Source: Arcobacter sp.
Lineage (GTDB): Bacteria > Campylobacterota > Campylobacteria > Campylobacterales > Arcobacteraceae
DNA length: 7,105 nucleotides
NCBI GenBank assembly: GCA_030635995.1
Contig: DAOVXU010000084.1
Location: 1-7,105 of the forward strand
Direction of reading: 5' to 3'
Below the pieces are notes generated by a model. The model made no database searches. It was not told the DNA's origin and saw only the letters and a program-made list of their open reading frames with translations. Below, piece after piece: positions 1 to 6,291 of the stretch. The position numbers and the translations under genes are program-made. Each line of letters starts with the position of its first letter. Within the stretch, counting starts at the first letter, position 1.

Positions 1-1
1 A

Positions 2-271
2 AGAGTGGGAGTGTATCCAAAAAATGCAAAACCGTATTATCTAAAAAGTAAATTTTTAGTATATAGTGTAGCACTAAGTCCAAGTGGAAAAATGGGAATA
101 TATGCGAGTGATATGGATAGTAACTTGCAACTTTTTGATGTAAAAAATGGGAAAAAACAAGATATTTTAGTGGGAAGTTACGCGATACCAACCACTATAA
201 AATTTTATGATGAAAAAGGTATCTTTAGTGCATGGTATGAAAATAAAATATTTTATTGGAGAATTGATTAA
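2..271 (+). CDS. C-terminal fragment of a WD40/beta-propeller-like protein (5' end outside window)
   Basis: The reading frame is open to the left edge, so this is the tail of a longer gene. A GTG at position 5 lies in frame but has no credible ribosome site and should not be taken as the true start. About 89 residues are visible. They contain two WD40-like blade motifs: one running from YSVALSPSGK to LQLFDVKNGK, and a second from TTIKFYDEKG ending in IFYWRID at the C-terminus. The pattern (hydrophobic strand, SPSGK turn, strand, then F/W-D or W-R-I) is typical of beta-propeller repeats, which serve as protein-interaction scaffolds. In Campylobacterota one such protein is NapL, encoded in the periplasmic nitrate reductase (nap) cluster. 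That identity is only a possibility here, because neither the rest of the protein nor any nap gene is visible. The gene converges on the histidine kinase. Confidence 0.7.
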   Translation, partial: RVGVYPKNAKPYYLKSKFLVYSVALSPSGKMGIYASDMDSNLQLFDVKNGKKQDILVGSYAIPTTIKFYDEKGIFSAWYENKIFYWRID

Positions 272-312
272 AAAAACTAAATAGTTTATTTTTTATTTAT
301 AGGGCTATTTAG
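270..312. terminator. Candidate bidirectional AT-only terminator between convergent genes
   Basis: Two overlapping structures are visible. A short hairpin AAACT-AAAT-AGTTT (274-287) is followed on the plus strand by a run of six T (289-294) and on the minus strand by seven T (complement of 270-276). In addition, CTAAATAG (277-284) and CTATTTAG (305-312) form an 8-bp inverted repeat with a 20-nt loop. Read on the minus strand, that larger stem is followed directly by the T-run. Its outer arm overlaps the stop codon of the kinase. The stems contain almost no G or C, so they are weak, but the position between convergent stop codons fits termination of both transcripts. Confidence 0.5.
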
Positions 313-2161
313 ATAATGGTAATTTTATGAAAAATTTTGCTCCATTTTTTGTATTTTTTGCATATAAATCTCCATTTAAACTTTTAGTAACAATTTTTTT
401 ACTCATATAAAGACCTAGACCAGTTCCAGTTGTATCATCTTTTGTTGTATAAAATTCTTTAAAAATATGTTTTATAATATGATTTGGTATTCCACCTGCA
501 TTATCTTCAATTGTTATTAAGATATTATTTTCTTCTTTTATCAGATTAGTTTCAATCCAACCATTAGATATATTATTTTCTATTAAAATATCTTTAGCAT
601 TGTTGATAATATTTATTATAACTTGCTCTAGTTCTCCTGCTACCATTGATATGTTAATTGGTTTATCGTAATTGATATTGTCAATAATTTTAATTTGATT
701 ACTTTTTAAAGTAGCTTTTGTAAGTTTAAAAGATTTTTTTATACTATCTTGAACTATAACCTCTTTAAATTCTTTCTTTTCTTTTAAAAAGTTTCTAAAA
801 GTATCAATAGTATCAGATAGATAATTAGCACTATTCATAATGGTATCCATCTTTTTAGGTATATCTTCCTCTTTAAATTCGCCATATTCTTTTTGAAATG
901 AAATTCCTGATGCAGTGGTTGTAATAACAGAAAGAGGTTGTCTCCATTGATGAGCAATATTACCAATCATCTCTCCCATTTGTACCATTTTTGCTTGGTC
1001 AAATAATAATTTATCTTTAATTTCAACTTCTTTTTTTAATTGCTCTGTTAGTTGCATTATCTCTGTAACATCATTTAAAAAAAGTTTTATGATTTTATCA
1101 TTTGTCATACTTCCATAATGACCTTTAATCTGATAATAACGATTTTGTATCTCAATTGTTTCATATAAAATCAAATTATCTAATAATGATTGGTATAATT
1201 TTTCCCATAAATCTTTTGATATTAGTTTTGTAATACAATCATCTAGACGAATATTAAAATTAGCTTTTGTTATACTGTTTGTCCAGAAAATAACTTGTTC
1301 ATCATCTGTATCAATTAATTCTATAACATACTCAGACAAGGCATTAAAGGTATCTCTAGTATCAAAAAATTTTGATTCTAAAAACTTTGTATAATTTCCT
1401 CTAATAATTGCAGCAATATCTTTTGATGTTAATATATAATAACTGTCTTCTTTTGTATTAAATACTACAACCCTTCTTATTCTATTTTTTTTCATAAGAA
1501 GTATCATATCATCTGCTGATTTATATTCATCAATTTGAATAATAGGTGAATGCATAAAATATTTAACTATCTCATTTTGATTGATATTTTTTTGAGCAAG
1601 TTGAATAATATCACTTTCAGAAATTATCCCAACAGCTATATTCTCAGATGTAACTAATACTGAAGTTAGTTGATTTGTTGTCATTATTTCTAGAGCATAT
1701 TTTAAGGTACTCGTATCATTAATTAAGACAGCTTTATTTCCTGAATATGTAAGTTGGTGGAGTTTAAGGTCTTTTTCTTGAATTTTTTCCTCTAAAGAAT
1801 AAATTAGATCTTCTTGCTCTAGACATCCAATATATTCATCTATATGATTTATAACAATAATCTTTCTAATATTATTATTTAGCATCATACTTAGTGCATA
1901 TTCAACAAGACGAGTATGATGTAGCATTATTGTGTCTGTAGTTGCATAATCAATAGCTAGATCACTAAAATCAATATTGTTACTAAAATATTTTACTACA
2001 TCTCTTTCTGTAATAATTGCAATAGGTTTATTATTGTCAATAATTATAATATGATGAAGTCTATTTTCAGTCATTTTGTTAATAACTTCTTGTAGTGTTG
2101 CCGTATTATTTAATGTATCATCAACGGGTTGTATAAAATCTTTTAAAAACATGACAATCAT
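305..2161 (-). CDS. Soluble sensor histidine kinase with four CBS domains and a PAS-like domain
   Basis: A 618-residue protein with no signal peptide or membrane segment, so probably a cytoplasmic sensor. Four CBS motifs lie at about residues 4-60, 62-125, 135-190 and 195-258, forming two tandem (Bateman) pairs. Such pairs usually bind adenine nucleotides or S-adenosylmethionine; the ligand here is unknown. A PAS-like segment follows (about 265-370, ending LNDVTEIMQL), then a short coiled linker. The DHp helix carries phosphoacceptor His404 in the HQWRQPL motif. The ATPase domain shows an N box around Asn517-Asn521, G1 DNAGGIP at 553-559, an F box near FKEFYTTK, and G2 GTGLGL at 579-584, so the catalytic core looks intact. 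There is no fused receiver domain and no neighbouring response regulator in the window. The start could be Met1 or Met4 (at 2152). Neither has a good Shine-Dalgarno, and an in-frame stop at 2180-2182 excludes anything longer. Kinase assignment is firm; signal and partner are unknown. Confidence 0.93.
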   Translation of the reverse strand: MIVMFLKDFIQPVDDTLNNTATLQEVINKMTENRLHHIIIIDNNKPIAIITERDVVKYFSNNIDFSDLAIDYATTDTIMLHHTRLVEYALSMMLNNNIRKIIVINHIDEYIGCLEQEDLIYSLEEKIQEKDLKLHQLTYSGNKAVLINDTSTLKYALEIMTTNQLTSVLVTSENIAVGIISESDIIQLAQKNINQNEIVKYFMHSPIIQIDEYKSADDMILLMKKNRIRRVVVFNTKEDSYYILTSKDIAAIIRGNYTKFLESKFFDTRDTFNALSEYVIELIDTDDEQVIFWTNSITKANFNIRLDDCITKLISKDLWEKLYQSLLDNLILYETIEIQNRYYQIKGHYGSMTNDKIIKLFLNDVTEIMQLTEQLKKEVEIKDKLLFDQAKMVQMGEMIGNIAHQWRQPLSVITTTASGISFQKEYGEFKEEDIPKKMDTIMNSANYLSDTIDTFRNFLKEKKEFKEVIVQDSIKKSFKLTKATLKSNQIKIIDNINYDKPINISMVAGELEQVIINIINNAKDILIENNISNGWIETNLIKEENNILITIEDNAGGIPNHIIKHIFKEFYTTKDDTTGTGLGLYMSKKIVTKSLNGDLYAKNTKNGAKFFIKLPLSK

Positions 2162-2313
2162 TTTACATTTAGAATGCTCTTAGTTGCCTTAAATGGAAAT
2201 AATTTCATTGAATTTATTGGTAAATATCAATATATGTAAGATTAATAATAAATTTATCTTATCTTATTAATAAAATTGATTAAAAAAATAAATAATATTT
2301 TATAACCTTTAGA

Positions 2314-2319
2314 TATAAT
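2314..2319 (+). promoter_or_regulatory. -10 box (TATAAT) of the nfo-rimO cluster
   Basis: A perfect TATAAT preceded by A/T-rich, T-periodic sequence and no clear -35 box, which is the usual sigma70-type promoter style in Campylobacterota. Transcription would start near 2326, leaving a leader of roughly 20 nt that includes the nfo ribosome site. It is the only good promoter seen ahead of the four-gene cluster. Confidence 0.65.
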
Positions 2320-2336
2320 CACAAATATAAAAAACT

Positions 2337-2341
2337 AAGGA
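2337..2341 (+). promoter_or_regulatory. Ribosome binding site of nfo (AAGGA)
   Basis: AAGGA lies 6 nt before the ATG at 2348. It is the best Shine-Dalgarno match in the window and fixes the nfo start, which also agrees with the family N-terminus (FFGAHVS close to the start). Confidence 0.75.
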
Positions 2342-2347
2342 CAACAT

Positions 2348-3238
2348 ATGTCAAATAATAAATTTTTCGGAGCGCATGTAAGTGTAGCTGGTGGAGTATT
2401 TAATGCACCACTTGCTGCTATAGAATTAGGGGCAAAATCATTTGCACTTTTTACTAAAAACCAAAAAAGATGGGATGCAAAACCATTTGATACTAAAACA
2501 TTAGATTTATGGTTTAAGAATCTTGAATTAAGTGGAGTGTTACCTAAACATATCTTGCCACATGATTCTTATCTTATAAATCTTGGAAATCCTGAAGAGG
2601 AAAAGTTAATAAAATCAAGAAATGCTTTTATAGATGAACTTGAAAGATGTGATATTCTTGGACTTGATAGACTTAACTTTCATCCAGGTAGCCATTTACA
2701 AAAGTTTGGTAAAAAAGTTGAAAATAGAGATGAATTAATAGATGAAGCTGAACTACAATGTCTTGAAGTGATAGCAGAATCTATAAATATTGCTTTAGAT
2801 AAAACTAAAAATGTAAAAGCAGTAATTGAAAATACAGCAGGTCAAGGGACAAATCTAGGATATAAGTTTGAACATTTAGCATATATAATAGATAAAGTTG
2901 AAGATAAAAGTAGAATTGGTGTATGTATAGATACTTGCCATATGTTTACAGCTGGATATGATATAAGAACAAGAGAGGCTTATGATAAAACTTGGGCAGA
3001 TTTTGACAAGATAGTAGGGCGAGAGTTTTTAATGGGGATGCATATAAATGATTCTAAACCAGATCTTGGTGCAAGAGTAGATAGACACGAAAGTTTGGGA
3101 TTAGGTAAAATTGGAATTGATGCTTTTGATTTTATAGCAAATGATAATAGAATGGATGATATACCACTTGTACTTGAAACTCCAAATACTGATATATGGA
3201 AAGAAGAGATAGCAAAACTAAATAGTTTTTGTAAATAG
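2348..3238 (+). CDS. nfo: Deoxyribonuclease IV (endonuclease IV, AP endonuclease)
   Basis: Zinc-dependent AP endonuclease of base excision repair. It cleaves the phosphodiester bond 5' of abasic sites and removes 3' blocking groups, acting in the cytosol on DNA. The protein has 296 residues, slightly longer than the E. coli enzyme (285), and a full-length TIM-barrel pattern. All nine metal ligands expected from E. coli Nfo can be placed: His72 (PHDSYLINLG), His112 (FHPGSH), Glu161 (ENTAGQG), Asp195 and His198 (CIDTCH), His232 (HINDSK), Asp245 and His247 (VDRHE), and Glu277 (LETPN). Their spacing matches E. coli with constant offsets of 3 and then 16, implying one insertion of about 13 residues between the second and third ligands. 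It is first in the cluster, directly behind the TATAAT promoter, and ends 9 nt before rimO. Nothing indicates inactivation. Confidence 0.97.
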   Translation: MSNNKFFGAHVSVAGGVFNAPLAAIELGAKSFALFTKNQKRWDAKPFDTKTLDLWFKNLELSGVLPKHILPHDSYLINLGNPEEEKLIKSRNAFIDELERCDILGLDRLNFHPGSHLQKFGKKVENRDELIDEAELQCLEVIAESINIALDKTKNVKAVIENTAGQGTNLGYKFEHLAYIIDKVEDKSRIGVCIDTCHMFTAGYDIRTREAYDKTWADFDKIVGREFLMGMHINDSKPDLGARVDRHESLGLGKIGIDAFDFIANDNRMDDIPLVLETPNTDIWKEEIAKLNSFCK

Positions 3239-3240
3239 GA
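3237..3240 (+). promoter_or_regulatory. Ribosome binding site of rimO overlapping the nfo stop codon
   Basis: AGGA shares two bases with the TAG stop of nfo and sits 7 nt before the rimO ATG at 3248. A ribosome terminating on nfo therefore covers the rimO initiation region, so translation of the two genes is likely coupled. Confidence 0.65.
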
Positions 3241-3247
3241 AAATAAA

Positions 3248-4600
3248 ATGGCAGATATAGATAAAAGTTGGAAAACAAATATAGCACATAGAACGGTACA
3301 TCTTGTAAGTTTGGGATGTACAAAAAATTTAATTGATAGTGAAGTTATGCTTGGAAGATTGAATGGGTATAAAATTATTGATGACCCAAGTGAGGCTGAT
3401 GTGATTATTGTAAATACTTGTGGGTTTATCCAAAGTGCTAAAGAGGAATCACTTGATACTATTTTAAGTATGCACGATGTTAGAAAAGAGAACTCTGTAT
3501 TGGTTATGTCTGGGTGTTTGAGTGAGAGATATAAAGAGGAGCTACAAGCTGATTTAAGTGAAGTTGATATTTTTACTGGGGTTGGGGATTATGATATTAT
3601 TGATGAACTGGTAGAGCAAAAAAGAAGTCAGTTCTCAGATAAAGTATTTTTAGCTGATGAAACTTTAGATAGAGTGGTTACTGGGTCAAATTTTCATGCT
3701 TATATCAAACTAAGTGAGGGGTGTAATCAAACTTGTGCGTTTTGTGCAATTCCAAACTTTAAAGGTAAACTTCAAAGTAGAACTATAGAATCTATTGTAA
3801 TAGAGGTGACAAATATGGTGGCTAATGGTTACTATGATTTCTCTTTTGTATCACAAGATAGTAGCTCTTATATGAGAGATTTAGGTTTCAATGATGGTAT
3901 TGAACAGTTAATTGATGCCATTGAACAAATTGAGGGTGTAAAAAGTGCTAGGATATTATATCTATATCCATCAACTACTACTATTGGACTTATTGAGAAA
4001 ATAGCATCTAGCAAAATATTTCATTCTTATTATGATATGCCACTTCAACATAGTACCGCTCATATGTTAAAGATTATGAAAAGAGGAAAAGGTGTTGAAA
4101 AACTAAAAGAGTTAATGGATGCTATGAAAAATGTGAAAGATAGTTTTGTAAGAAGTACTTTTATAGTTGGTCATCCAGGGGAAACACAAGAAGACTTTGA
4201 ACAGTTATGTGAATATGTACGAGATTTTAAATTTGATAGAGCAAATGTATTTTCATATAGTGATGAAGAGGATACAAGTGCTTATGAAAATGAAGATAAA
4301 ATTTCACAAGAGATTATAGATGAGAGAGCTGGAATACTTGGGGATATTATAGAGCAAACTACAAAGCAAAGTTTAGAGGCTGAGGTTGGTAAAACTTTTG
4401 AAATTGTAATTGAGGGTGAAAGTGATGAGCATGAATATCTGCTTAGTGCTAGAAAATTAGCTTGGGAGAGAGATATTGATGGTGAGATATATATAAATGA
4501 TAGTGAATTAAATGAAAAACTTAAATATGGAGAGATCTATACAGCAAAAATAACCGAGCTTGCAGGAGATAAACTTTTAGGAACGGTTATCAATGTATAA
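3248..4600 (+). CDS. rimO: Ribosomal protein S12 (aspartate) methylthiotransferase
   Basis: Radical-SAM enzyme that adds a methylthio group to the beta carbon of a conserved aspartate of ribosomal protein S12 (Asp89 in E. coli numbering), using two [4Fe-4S] clusters and S-adenosylmethionine. The 450 residues match the family length. In the N-terminal MTTase domain the auxiliary-cluster cysteines are Cys24 (VSLGCTKNLIDSE), Cys58 (VNTCGF) and Cys90 (MSGCLSE). The radical-SAM CxxxCxxC motif is at Cys159, Cys163 and Cys166 (EGCNQTCAFCAIP). A TRAM domain, which contacts S12, occupies about residues 375-450. SLGCTKNLIDSE and the strongly acidic C-terminal part favour RimO over the related tRNA enzyme MiaB. 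The gene follows nfo by 9 nt and overlaps the next gene by 8 nt. All six cluster ligands are present, so it should be active. Confidence 0.96.
   Translation: MADIDKSWKTNIAHRTVHLVSLGCTKNLIDSEVMLGRLNGYKIIDDPSEADVIIVNTCGFIQSAKEESLDTILSMHDVRKENSVLVMSGCLSERYKEELQADLSEVDIFTGVGDYDIIDELVEQKRSQFSDKVFLADETLDRVVTGSNFHAYIKLSEGCNQTCAFCAIPNFKGKLQSRTIESIVIEVTNMVANGYYDFSFVSQDSSSYMRDLGFNDGIEQLIDAIEQIEGVKSARILYLYPSTTTIGLIEKIASSKIFHSYYDMPLQHSTAHMLKIMKRGKGVEKLKELMDAMKNVKDSFVRSTFIVGHPGETQEDFEQLCEYVRDFKFDRANVFSYSDEEDTSAYENEDKISQEIIDERAGILGDIIEQTTKQSLEAEVGKTFEIVIEGESDEHEYLLSARKLAWERDIDGEIYINDSELNEKLKYGEIYTAKITELAGDKLLGTVINV
4579..4582 (+). promoter_or_regulatory. Ribosome binding site of the DUF309-like gene, inside rimO
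   Basis: AGGA within the last codons of rimO lies 10 nt before the ATG at 4593. The start codon overlaps the rimO 3' end, an arrangement that usually means translational coupling. Confidence 0.5.
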
Positions 4601-4913
4601 AATAGATGAATTTATATCTTTAGTAGAAAACCATAATTTTATAGAGGCTCATGTAGTTTTAGAACATGATTGGAAAAGTGTAAAAAAAAGTGGAGATAAA
4701 CAAACAGCTAAATTTTTACAATCTTTAATAAGTGGGACTACTGCTATTGCTTTATATTTAAAAGGTAGAGAGGATGCTTCTGTAAAAGTTTGGAGTACTT
4801 TTTTGAAATATAAAGATTTGATTGATGAGGTAAATATAGAGGATAAATCTAAATATAAACAAGCAATAGATTTACTTTTTGAAAAGTATAATAAAAAGAA
4901 AAATTTATGTTAA
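4593..4913 (+). CDS. Small DUF309-like helical protein, function unknown
   Basis: A 106-residue, lysine-rich protein predicted to be all-helical, with no signal peptide or membrane segment. Residues 15-28 (FIEAHVVLEHDWK), with His20, Glu24 and Trp27, resemble the EAHE-LE-W signature of the DUF309 family. The following FLQSLISGTTAIALYLKG (41-58) matches that family's second helix, where a FLQGLIQ-type motif and small residues recur. The family has no established biochemical role, so no function is assigned. The ATG overlaps rimO by 8 nt and the gene overlaps the lipoprotein gene downstream by 7 nt, so it is translated as part of the cluster. No alternative in-frame start lies nearby. The DUF309 link rests on motif memory and should be confirmed with a profile search. 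Confidence 0.75.
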   Translation: MYKIDEFISLVENHNFIEAHVVLEHDWKSVKKSGDKQTAKFLQSLISGTTAIALYLKGREDASVKVWSTFLKYKDLIDEVNIEDKSKYKQAIDLLFEKYNKKKNLC

Positions 4914-6259
4914 AAAGTTTAATCACTTTAGTTTTAATCACTATTTTTTTAGTAGGTTGTGGAGATACACAGCCTAAAATAGTAAAAATACAACCTCAAA
5001 TAGTAAAAACTATATATTTATCTGAAAATAAACCTTGTAATATAGAACCAAAAGATTTAACAATCTATCCTCAAAAAGCCAAAACTTATACTAAAAATGT
5101 AAAATCTTTATCTGCTAAACAAAAAACAAAACTAACAAAAGAATTTTTTAAAATACATTTTAGACCTTGGAATGTAAAAAAGATGAGTATCTCTAAAGAA
5201 AATGCTTCTTGGGGTAATATTTACTCAAAAACCACAATGTATAGAGAAAATTATAGGAAAGTTCCAAAACAATGGTTTAAAAATATGATATCGCTAGCAA
5301 ATATGGATAAATTTAATAGCGTTAAAAAAAGGGCGATTACTGTACGAAATAGTGATCTAAAAGTATTTCCTACTACTAAACCAATTTTTAGAAGGTACAA
5401 TCAAGCAGGGGAGGGGTTTCCATTTGATTATAATCAAAACTCAAGTATAAATTTAAATTCTCCACTTTTTATATCACATTATTCAAAAGATTTAGGTTGG
5501 GCTTATGTTGAATCTAGTTTTGCATCTGGTTGGATAAAAGTACAAGATATAGCTTTGGTAAATAAAGAGGTTATAAAAGTATTTAAAGCTGAAAATAACT
5601 ATTTTGTAGCTATAAGAGATAATTTTCCTTTGTATAAAAGTAATATTTTTAAAGACTATGTAAAACTTGGAACAGTTTTTCCTATAAGAAAAGGGAAGTT
5701 TATGACTATAATTAGAGATAATAATGGTAAAGGATATATCTCACGAGTAGATACAAATAAAAATATTGTAAAGTTTCCTATTGAATTTAATTCAAAAAAT
5801 TTAAATATGCTAATAGATGAATTGATAGATCAGCCTTATGGTTGGGGTGGATTATTTGGTAATAGAGATTGTTCTCTTTTAACAAAAGATCTACTTACCC
5901 CTTTTGGTTTTCCTCTTCAAAGAAACTCTTATGGACAAACTAGAAATGGAAAATATATATCTTTAAATGGTAAAAGTGATAAAAAGAAGAAAAAGATAAT
6001 TAAGAAAAAAGGTATCCCATTCTTATCACTTATTTATATAAAAGGACATATTGCTTTATATATAGGGATGTATAAAGATGAGCCATTGGTATTTCATAGC
6101 ACTTGGGGAATTAAAACCTTAAAAAATGGAATAGAGGGTCGCCATATAGTTGGAAAGAGTGTAATAAGTTCTTTAGAATTAGGGAAAGATTTGAAATATT
6201 ATAATAAAAAGAAGAGTATGTTGGGTAAAGTTAAAGGACTTATTCTTTTAACTAAATAA
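4907..6259 (+). CDS. SH3-domain NlpC/P60 lipoprotein, putative peptidoglycan endopeptidase
   Basis: A 450-residue envelope protein. A lipoprotein signal (positively charged start, hydrophobic residues 4-16) ends in the lipobox LVGC, giving lipidated Cys18. Gly19 at +2 does not signal inner-membrane retention, so an outer-membrane anchor facing the periplasm is likely. After a spacer comes an N-terminal region with FRPWN (85-89), then a first SH3-like domain (about 140-218, with SHYSKDLGWAYVESSFASGW), a second SH3-like segment (about 220-290), and a C-terminal NlpC/P60 domain (about 295-445). Cys322 in RDCSLLTKD is the expected nucleophile and His381 in KGHIALYIG the general base; His397 (FHSTWG) could be the third polar residue. 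Such enzymes cleave stem peptides, often after D-Glu. The stretch 357-368 between Cys and His is unusually lysine-rich. The start overlaps the preceding gene by 7 nt and has only a weak AAGAAA-type ribosome site, suggesting coupling. No terminator follows. Confidence 0.9.
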   Translation: MLKSLITLVLITIFLVGCGDTQPKIVKIQPQIVKTIYLSENKPCNIEPKDLTIYPQKAKTYTKNVKSLSAKQKTKLTKEFFKIHFRPWNVKKMSISKENASWGNIYSKTTMYRENYRKVPKQWFKNMISLANMDKFNSVKKRAITVRNSDLKVFPTTKPIFRRYNQAGEGFPFDYNQNSSINLNSPLFISHYSKDLGWAYVESSFASGWIKVQDIALVNKEVIKVFKAENNYFVAIRDNFPLYKSNIFKDYVKLGTVFPIRKGKFMTIIRDNNGKGYISRVDTNKNIVKFPIEFNSKNLNMLIDELIDQPYGWGGLFGNRDCSLLTKDLLTPFGFPLQRNSYGQTRNGKYISLNGKSDKKKKKIIKKKGIPFLSLIYIKGHIALYIGMYKDEPLVFHSTWGIKTLKNGIEGRHIVGKSVISSLELGKDLKYYNKKKSMLGKVKGLILLTK

Positions 6260-6275
6260 TGATAAATTAAAACTA

Positions 6276-6284
6276 TGTTATAAT
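6276..6284 (+). promoter_or_regulatory. Extended -10 promoter (TGTTATAAT) immediately before the UbiD-family gene
   Basis: A perfect TGnTATAAT element whose last base is only 7 nt before the ATG at 6292. Transcription normally starts 6-8 nt after the -10 box, so the first nucleotide would fall at or within a base or two of the start codon, giving a leaderless or near-leaderless mRNA. The bases between box and ATG contain no Shine-Dalgarno sequence, which agrees. Confidence 0.55.
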
Positions 6285-6291
6285 CATCGTT

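Larger units (their letters stand above)
2162..2347. other. Divergent AT-rich intergenic region
   Basis: This 186-bp spacer must hold the promoters for both the kinase (leftward) and the nfo cluster (rightward). The rightward promoter is recognisable and listed separately. On the minus strand I find no clear TATAAT-type box, so the kinase promoter is unassigned. Two symmetric elements are visible: a perfect 10-bp palindrome TTATTAATAA (2264-2273) and an imperfect dyad AATGGAAAT/AATTTCATT (2192-2209). In DNA this AT-rich both could be chance. No small ORF or structured RNA is evident. Confidence 0.5.

Noticed and set aside
5..271. An independent 88-residue gene starting at GTG 5
   Set aside because: The frame is open upstream to the window edge, there is no room for a ribosome site, and the protein begins in mid-propeller. 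It is the tail of a larger gene.
2281..2288. Short A-run as a phase-variable tract
   Set aside because: The run is seven A, non-coding, and ordinary in this AT-rich spacer. There are no long G/C homopolymers, the usual phase-variable tracts in this phylum, anywhere in the window.
3132..3323. 63-codon minus-strand ORF over the nfo/rimO junction
   Set aside because: It lies antisense to two well-supported genes and is rich in Tyr, Leu and Phe as expected from antisense AT-rich coding. It has no family resemblance.
4887..4892. TATAAT 14 nt before the lipoprotein ATG as an internal promoter
   Set aside because: It lies in coding sequence of the DUF309-like gene, has no extended -10 or T-rich upstream support, and such hexamers arise often by chance at this base composition. 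It remains possible but unsupported.
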